Below, one piece after another: positions 13,203-64,000 of a stretch of DNA of 64,000 nucleotides. Both the position numbers and the translations under genes were made by a program. Location of the stretch: the NCBI RefSeq assembly GCF_019097595.1, contig NC_080711.1, forward strand, positions 12,312,428-12,376,427, read 5' to 3'. The notes under the pieces are model-generated. The model ran no database searches, was not told the DNA's origin, and saw only the letters and a list, made by a program, of their open reading frames with translations. Each line of letters opens with the position of its first letter. The stretch's first letter is position 1. The DNA comes from Hemibagrus wyckioides (Eukaryota; Chordata; Actinopteri; Siluriformes; Bagridae).

Positions 13203-15039
13203 ATACACAGGCCAACCCTGATACCATTTTTTTTTTATTAACTACTGAAATATTAGTTTCATTATTCAAATGTTTACAGTAATATTATGGCTATCTACTC
13301 TTTGGAGTCTTAGAGCTTTTTTATTATAATTATAATTTTTTTGTTATTCGCATTATTTATAGGCATTGATTTGTTTTTCATTAATAAATTTTTGGCTTAA
13401 ACATATTTCATTCCACTGACCAATAAAATAATTATAAGAACTCAGTTCTTATAGTTACTCAGAAGTCAGTAATGGTAGTTTGTGATATTCAGTGCTGTAA
13501 CAAAATAAAAGACCACGGTCCCCTGGGTGTCTCCAGACCCTGCTTTGAGAAGCACTGACCTACACTATGCATTTAGGTTTGAACATAGAAAAAATACACA
13601 CTGTATAGCAGGGAGTGTTACTGTAAGCTACAGATATTTTTATTCACATTTCAGGCCTCAATGAGGGGGAAGAATATTGGTACTAAATTACACAGATAAA
13701 GTACAATGTCACATTTTATACTCTCTGTGCAAAATCTAAGACATCTAAGAAACTGTAGCAATTGTTCTTTGTTCTTTTCCTCTCCACTTCTGCAAAGCTA
13801 CTTATGTTGTGCAAGTAGAGCAATAACAAATTATTGCATTAGTCTTGGGCCACCACATTCCTGTACAAGTGTTCAGCTAAATCAGTTGTATTAGCCATTT
13901 ATCTGCAAACAGCCAATGTGAAGGTTTTAGTCCCAGTTAAATAGGAGTCTTATAGTTATTTGAAGTGACTGTGCCTCTGGTTTAGTTAAAATAAAAACCT
14001 AAAACTACAGCAGCCATTTTGGATCTTTGGAAAGCTCTCTGGGTGCTTCCAAACCTGTCTTTTGGTGTTGCACTGTCTTAAAGATTTGAATAGATTTACA
14101 TACCCTGACTCAGATGCATCTTGTTTGTTCGGCTAGGCCATCACTTCATCCACATGAGTACATTTTACTTGAATATCTTTAAATAATGTAATATGATGCA
14201 CAGATACACTGAATAAGTTTTACTTATTAGCTAACAGTCATTGACGCTGGAGATGAAATTAGAAGCTTTTACCTGGAGTGCTGTTTGACTCGTTTTTTTG
14301 CTTTTGTTCATCAACTTTTAACTTTTAACTTGAGAAGGCGACTCTACTAAATATGCAGGATTTACTCCAGAACTAGAGATTTAGTGGTTTTGTTAGTGGC
14401 TGCAGTTTTAGAACAAATGAGACGAAGAAAAATCAGACAATGGCACACAGACTATTCAGATTTCATGGTTGGCAGAAACCCATCTGGCTCCAGATCTACA
14501 TTGCATGCACAGCCATTATTTCATTTCCTGGCTCAATGTGGTGTCCATGATTTAAAGAAAATAAATAAAAAACTAACTAACAATTTTAATAGTTGTAGTC
14601 CTTGGAATGAAGGTATTCAATCCACGTGAACAAACAGGTCTCCAAATGAAACTAAAACTTGAGTGGAAAGTTCTCTAGTGCTTAAAAAATCACAACACAC
14701 ACACACACACACAAAAAAATTCAGAACGCATTAAATATCATAATTGATAGATTATCGATGGGTAAACTGGCTGCAATAAGTTTGAGACCTTATAGAGAGA
14801 TTTATTGTGATTCAGCCAAGTCGCAGGATATGAAACTTAGGCCACGTCCAAAACAGCATACCACCGCTCTAAACAGTCGAAATAAATAAATAAATATATA
14901 AATATATAAATAAATAAATAAACCCCCGGAAAAAAAAAACCTACGCCCCTTTTGGTAGTATGCAGACTTGTAGGCCTACTAGTACACTTTTAATACCCTG
15001 TTCAGTAGAGTAGTATGAGCCTGAATCAGTGCTAAAGGC

Positions 15040-15405
15040 AGGAGGAGGGCGACTGTGAAGGGTGTCAGATGTCAGTACTCGTCTCGCGCTGCTGTAGGGA
15101 AGTGAGAAACACTTCCTACTTCCTCGCGCACTGTTTTTCAAACGCTGTTGGGCCGAATGCGGAAAATAATGTAGTGTTGATCAACTTTTTTTTTTTTTAG
15201 TATCAAACTGCCCCACACATTTGAGGAAGAGCAGCGGGGAATGCTCGTGGAGCTGAGCAGCTGCGGTTTGAAGCTGGCCGAGCGGCTCGGATGGCTGCGC
15301 GCGTGCGGAGAGGAGCTGAGTGACGAGGCGACTTCACACACCGGGCCTCGCTGAAACTTCTGAAAGTTTACATCGGCGAAGAAACGACAAAGAAAAGGCG
15401 TCGAG
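15040..15405 (+). promoter_or_regulatory. GC- and CpG-rich promoter/5' UTR of arhgap17
   Basis: Composition changes sharply from AT-rich to GC- and CpG-rich just before the arhgap17 start codon, typical of a TATA-less broadly used promoter. An ETS-like 'acttcctacttcctcgcg' lies at about 15111-15128. The transcription start cannot be fixed from sequence, so the split between promoter and 5' UTR is inference. The translation start at 15406 has G at -3. Confidence 0.5.
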
Positions 15406-43363
<27,958 letters not shown>

Positions 43364-45109
43364 GGAGTGGATGAAACACCTCATCCTCACGCAGCCAATC
43401 ACTCCCTTTAATGCTGTTTTGAGGCAGAGTGATGCTCTGTAGACAATCCTGGCACTCTGGGCTCTTCTAGGCACCGAGGGAGCTTTTTAGACGCTGTTAC
43501 TGTTTCAACATTGCTGACATATTGAAGCTTGAGGTAAGCGATTAAACATGCTGTATACTGTACCAAACTGTAACCTCTCTCTCTCTCGTGCCAGAATGGT
43601 TCCAGTTGTTAGGCTTTAATTTTACAATATTTTTAATTTTTTTGTGCTTTTGAATTGTATTATGAACTGCAAACATGCGTATTATTACTTGTGAGTGTTT
43701 TGACTGTGTAATTGTAAGGGAACCGCAAAACGTAAAGCGAGCTTTGTCTACGAAGTTCTCATTCACATTGATCCTGTATGTATGCTGCCTTGTGTCTGTG
43801 TTATCATTCTGTTTTATTCCCGTCAGCCATCTTTATTTTAAACTCTCAGCTACCGAGAGTGCAGGATTTCATTTCGAGTACCTGAGAGAAAATGGAGTGA
43901 TTTTTCTAAAGAGACCAAAAACCTGTTATAGGAAATATATCATAGAGAAAAGGTATAGAAATGCAGCGTATGGCTAAATATCAAGTATTGATTTTTGAGT
44001 ACTTTTATTCTTGTGGTGCAATATTGATTGCAGTTTAGATCTTCTTTCTTCTTCTTATTTTTTGTTCTTCTTACAAATGAGACAATCGCTATATCGATAT
44101 TTTGATGTAAATGAGTGAAATTTTGATGTTGCACAAGGTTTGGTGAAATGGACCAAATAATACAGCAATAAATTCGCACATCTCACATATCAGTTATTTA
44201 AAGAAGTGGATAGCTACACTGTGTTTCAGTGCTCATTTGGTCCATCTGTATGCATTGTTTTTGCTCAAATAAATGATCTGAAATGTAAGTACAAACTGCC
44301 ACAAAATCGTTTTTTCTCATAAAGAATCTGTTGGATAATTTAGGGCAAAATGCTACACGACATTTGTCGTCTTTCGGTAAAGGACCCGATGCTAAATTCC
44401 CAGCTAGATCAAAACTCATTTGATTTGATTTATATTCCATTTATCATATCATTTTGTAATTAGTGTTATTTTTAAGAATGACAGTCAAACAGAAATGTCA
44501 GGTGAATAGTTGAATAGTTTGGTTATGCTCAGGAAATAGCAACTCAGAAAGTCATTCATCCATTTAATTACTGACCGATCTTTTTTCTTTTCTTCTTTTT
44601 TTTTTTGCAACAGGCTACTTCTAAATGACTTAAAGGCTTGTAAAATGTTGATTTGTATTTTATGTTGAATTATTTTTTTTTCTTTTCTACTGTGTGCACC
44701 TTTTTCTGCAGCTCTTTCTCAGCTGGTTCTGCACATTTCTCAAAGCAAAGATACTCCAGTGTGTTGTACTGATTACTGCTGTATTTCCTACACAGCAAGT
44801 GGAATGAAATACAATTACCTAAAAAAAAAAAAAGCCAGGCAATGAGAAAAATAAAATGCAGTACAAAATGTACCCATTGAGTTGTGTCAATTTATTTAAA
44901 AGGTTGGTGTTGCTTTTTAAATCTTAGTGAACCAAATACATTTGAAAACAGAGGAAGGCATCTCCGTGTATGTGGTTTTTAAACATTTCATTGTTCTGTA
45001 TAAATAAAATAAGTGAAGATGCTGAAATAAAAATTTTTCACGTTGAAAATGACAAAATGTTGACCAAGCGTTCAAGGATTACTAGTGTCTAGTTGAGATA
45101 TTCAGACTG
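43364..45109. other. Tail-to-tail region of arhgap17 and slc5a11
   Basis: The two genes converge here, so this 1.7 kb should hold both 3' UTRs. Plus-strand poly(A) candidates for arhgap17 are ATTAAA at 43541-43546 and AATAAA at 44167-44172, with further copies near 44849 and 45003. A minus-strand AATAAA for slc5a11 is at 44891-44896, about 215 bases after its stop. No further exon was accepted; the frames at 43675-43977 and 44198-44440 look like chance. Confidence 0.6.
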
Positions 45110-56175
<11,066 letters not shown>

Positions 56176-57420
56176 GATGTCAAAGGTCAAGTGTATTTCC
56201 TACAGTTAAAACAGCAAGCATCCAGTGTTATCCAGTGTTCACTCTGTGTCTCTTTTTAACACACACACAGACACACACACACAGACACACACACAACATT
56301 GTATTTTTGTTCACCATATTAGTAAAGCACTCAATTTGTAATAAAAATGATGTTTAGAATAAACATCTATTTATCTATACATTTATTTGAAATAGTTTTA
56401 AGATGAACTGAACCAGGAAAAAGGATCTATGTTCAAAATCAATAACATTTTCAGTCACCACAAACTGCCCTTTTACCACCCATTCACTGACACGTCATTG
56501 CAATAAAACCGAGCGCAGTTTGTGTAGAGAGCTTTCACGATGAATCATGTCTACCATTAAAGCCATCTCCCACACCCATTTGTCAGGTGTGAAAAAGTCA
56601 TGAACAACACCATCTGGCCTTCGTAAAAGCAGTGAAGGGAGAGGAAGAGATTCACTCACCGAGAACGAGTTTCCCTTTTCTGATTATGAAGCTACAGCTT
56701 CATAGCCCTCCAGTCAGAAGCTCTCACCATTCAGACATTTCTAATATTGTCACCGGTGTCGAAAATCTTCCCCTATGACCGAGAGATCAAACTCCACATT
56801 CCTTCTAACTTCTTATATGTGAGTACACACACTGGTTAAAATGTAAAGGAGGGTTTATTACCAAAAAGTTAACAGAATGATGTCGCACTAGCAGTTAAAC
56901 AGTAGAGTGACATAACTTGTTAAAGGCAAAGTAAACATAATAATTGATTGCATGAACTCAAATGAAAGTTAATACATTTAATGATCAAATAAATTGCACG
57001 CAACAGCAAATACACACACTGAAGATCAGTATTGCAGCACCTACAAGGCAACAATACACCTTATTCTGGAAAATTCTCAGTTCCGACATACACAGGGCCT
57101 GCATTTAGGAACCCAATAAATAGGTGAGGAAACTAATATCACACACAGATATCAGTCGACTAACCAAATTAAGAAAAGTGTTTTGTATTGCTGTAATGTC
57201 CACTTTATTACTTTACTACTATAATAATATAATTCATAAAATAATTAATTAAAATTCAAATATTTTCCCCTGTGAGAAACAAATATCTTTGAAATAAATA
57301 TATCACAACAGTGTTGGTTGATTTCATTACTCATTTTCAAAATATTCATTTTTTTGGTATTTATTGCATTATCCCAGGCCTATTAAACTTTTTTGTAAAG
57401 AAAATCATAATATATATCTA

Positions 57421-57422
57421 CA

Positions 57423-57470
<48 letters not shown>

Positions 57471-57471
57471 T
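57421..57471 (+). repeat. (AAT)n microsatellite
   Basis: About 17 uninterrupted trinucleotide units in the spacer between slc5a11 and grid2ip. Confidence 0.95.
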
Positions 57472-57709
57472 CTAACCAAAAGAAAGAAAAGATAACATAA
57501 ATCCATTTATTAATTACACAACATAAAAAATGTCATGTTAAAAAAAAAAAAATAGATGAAGATACGTTTCCATTTCCTGTTACTTTTCTCATAAAAACCA
57601 AAAGAAAGCAAAAAAAACAAAACAAAACAAAAAAACCCTTATATTCTGTTTTACATTTAGCAGATGATAAACCAAATACAAAAACAGGAATGAAAAAAAC
57701 CCTTGTTAT

Positions 57710-57785
57710 AACAATGAGCTCTGTAAAGCTGCTTTGAGACAATGTCCATTGTTAAAAGTGCTAGACAAATAAATTGAATTGAATA
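57710..57785 (+). repeat. LINE/SINE 3' tail
   Basis: The stretch 'gtaaagctgctttgagaca', 'aatgtccattgttaaaagtg' and the ending 'aaataaattgaattgaat' is the 3' tail widely seen on fish retroposons. No body is attached. Confidence 0.7.
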
Positions 57786-58604
57786 CAAAAAGCAGTTTGG
57801 ATTCAGACAGTCAGATCAATGTAAACCTGCATGTACAACATTCATTATGGATGACCACAAAAAAAAAGAGAATATTGAGGAAAGCTTATCTAAGTCTCTC
57901 ATAATTACATCTGATGTGCCATATTACAATAAAAACTACCTATAGAAACTCTTACAATAACTCTTATACAGTAATATCCGTTTATTTCATAATTTGCACG
58001 CTACTATATAAGGAACCACTTTAAGTTACATTACTTAGAATTATCATAAATCTGTCATATATCTCTATAAGAAATATAATGTTATGTCCAAAGTGTCCAA
58101 GGTCTATAGACGTACATTCTACAGTAGAAGAATCGATGTAATCCGTTAAATAAAGCCCTCATGAATTACCATGTGAGAGCATTTATATGCAAAACACCAG
58201 TTTTGTTTTTTTTTTGGGTAGAATTTCATTCACAGTCCTCTTCACATTCCACAGTTGATTCAGTTCCGCATCTAAGTTTGAGTGTACATTAAATGCAGTA
58301 GCCACACTGTATAATGCTAATATGCTCTTCGAACTTAAGACTTGTCTTTAGTCGTTTTTATTTAGTCTGAACATGTTGAGAAAACTCCATGTAGCCTATG
58401 TAGCTCAAAAATGTGTGTAGTGACGTCAGTATGAGAGCATGTACTGTCTGAATAGGAACTATAGGAGGTTTTCCCAGGTTTTTCTGTGTTTGTTAGTATG
58501 TTGAAAGGATTTTAGTGCATGTACAGTGTATGGGTTTGTGTGTACCTTTGTATTAATGTGTTTAGAGTATGCATGTGTGTGTGTGTGTGTATTTAGGTGT
58601 CCTG

Positions 58605-63115
<4,511 letters not shown>

Positions 63116-64000
63116 CTGCAACAAAGTCAAAGAATTAGAGTGTGTTCTCAATGTGAAATGGAGATATACATGAGTGAGTGGTTGATGAGTGCACAGATGC
63201 ATGGGTAGACTGACACACAGTTAGATGAGTGGTGTGCCCAAAATATCATCATCACTTCTTAACGGAAAACAAATCCAAATATCAATGGTTACTGTTATTC
63301 TGTAAGAAGAATACAAAAACAATCCCATTTCTACCTTAAGAAGAAAATAAAATGAGGGTAAAAACATCCCCAACAAACATGTAACTCATTCATAGTCACA
63401 GAAACCAAATGATTTTAAAGCAGCATAAAGATGGCTACATAGCTAGTAAGCTAGAAATGGAACTTCCATTCAGGGCATTATGCTGTAATTCGACTCTTAC
63501 AACCAGGAAAAGGCTATCAAATAATCCCCCTGAACATAAATTTCAGCTTGTCAACTCCCAGCTCCTTCTGGTTTATGGAGTGATGTTAAATCAACATGGC
63601 CACTCAGTGAAAAAGTCCCTCTTCTTTACTTTTAAATGAGTTTACAGCAGCATTGTATTTAGATGCATTCTGTGTTCTGAGGTGGTAATTCACATTATCG
63701 TCGAAGGTGTACTGAAGTTTCAGTACAAAATGTAAGAAAGTTTTAAGTTTGCTACAGGTGAACAGAAACAATAGCCTCGCAGGCCTGTAAAAGTACTTTA
63801 TATGTTCTGACAGACCACTTTGCATGTTAAATGAACCAAAGTGGGAAATTATATTATTACAGCTTGCAAACTAACTTTAACAAGGCATCACAAATGTTGA
63901 AGCGGAGGGATTTCAAGATGTATGGGTGTTTTCTCTGGCTTTAACTTGTTGGAACTTGGTAATAACAATTGAGCTTGGGTCAAAAGCAGCAATAGTAGTT
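63116..64000 (-). other. Upstream intron of grid2ip, running off the window
   Basis: The acceptor of the first visible exon is at about 63116-63118, so this is intron sequence on the minus strand. No further FH2 exon was recognised up to the edge. Short open frames on both strands have no recognisable content. Confidence 0.6.

Larger units (their letters stand above)
10283..15405. other. Divergent intergenic region between aqp8 and arhgap17
   Basis: This 5.1 kb gap must contain both promoters, since the two genes point away from each other. It holds a reverse Tc1-like remnant (about 11850-12625) followed directly by a SINE (about 12622-12815), an (AACT)n tract (about 13142-13201), a short (CA)n (about 14694-14713), an (AAAT)-rich run (about 14884-14925) and a GC-rich arhgap17 promoter zone. 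No exons resembling LCMT1, the gene found here in mammals, were recognised. The small open frames are not supported. Confidence 0.65.
56176..58604. other. Spacer between grid2ip 3' end and slc5a11 5' end
   Basis: It should hold the slc5a11 promoter and 5' UTR (next to 56175) and the grid2ip 3' UTR (next to 58604). Nothing in it reads as an exon. Visible repeats are (CA)n near 56263-56294, (AAT)n at 57421-57471 and a LINE/SINE-type tail at about 57710-57785. A minus-strand AATAAA near 58358 could serve grid2ip. Confidence 0.6.

Noticed and set aside
44603..44840. Alternative last exons for arhgap17 after acceptor-like 'gcaacag' or 'ctgcag'
   Set aside because: One gives a stop after two codons and the other a low-complexity tail. 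The exon at 43248-43363 fits phase and family sequence far better.

Overview
The window looks like ordinary nuclear DNA of a teleost fish. It has compact multi-exon vertebrate genes with GT-AG introns, many Tc1-like transposon remnants, tRNA-derived and DANA/Mermaid-like SINEs, and many (CA)n, (TA)n and (TATC)n microsatellites. The repeat mix suggests an otophysan such as a catfish, but that is inference. No bacterial operon, CRISPR array, rRNA or tRNA gene was seen.

Four protein-coding genes were reconstructed by joining exons on splice signals, reading phase and family similarity. (1) aqp8, minus strand, 10282 to 5926, 5 exons, about 269 aa. (2) arhgap17 (RICH1/nadrin), plus strand, 15406 to 43363, 20 coding exons, about 800 aa, with a possible short alternative 3' end at 36719-36845. 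(3) slc5a11 (SMIT2/SGLT6-type cotransporter), minus strand, 56175 to 45110, 15 coding exons, about 668 aa. (4) The 3' part of a delphilin-type formin (grid2ip), minus strand, 8 exons from 63115 to 58605; its 5' part lies beyond the right edge. All phases close without a frameshift in the first three genes and in the visible part of the fourth.

Layout: 1-5925 is gene-poor. It is followed by aqp8, then a 5.1 kb divergent gap holding a Tc1 remnant, a SINE and the GC-rich arhgap17 promoter. arhgap17 has a 9.6 kb first intron full of Tc1-derived elements. arhgap17 and slc5a11 converge tail to tail at 43364-45109. slc5a11 is followed by a 2.4 kb spacer and then grid2ip. aqp8, arhgap17 and slc5a11 are also neighbours on human 16p12, so this is an ancient linkage block. 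The human gene LCMT1, which lies between ARHGAP17 and AQP8, is not seen here.

The genes have no shared pathway. Aqp8 is a water, ammonia and peroxide channel. Arhgap17 is a BAR-RhoGAP of junctions and membrane traffic. Slc5a11 is a sodium-coupled inositol transporter. Delphilin is an actin-binding postsynaptic scaffold. The most interesting non-genic signal is a family of about 0.5 kb internally deleted Tc1-like elements, five of which share one deletion junction, plus two differently deleted relatives. I found no convincing novel biological system.
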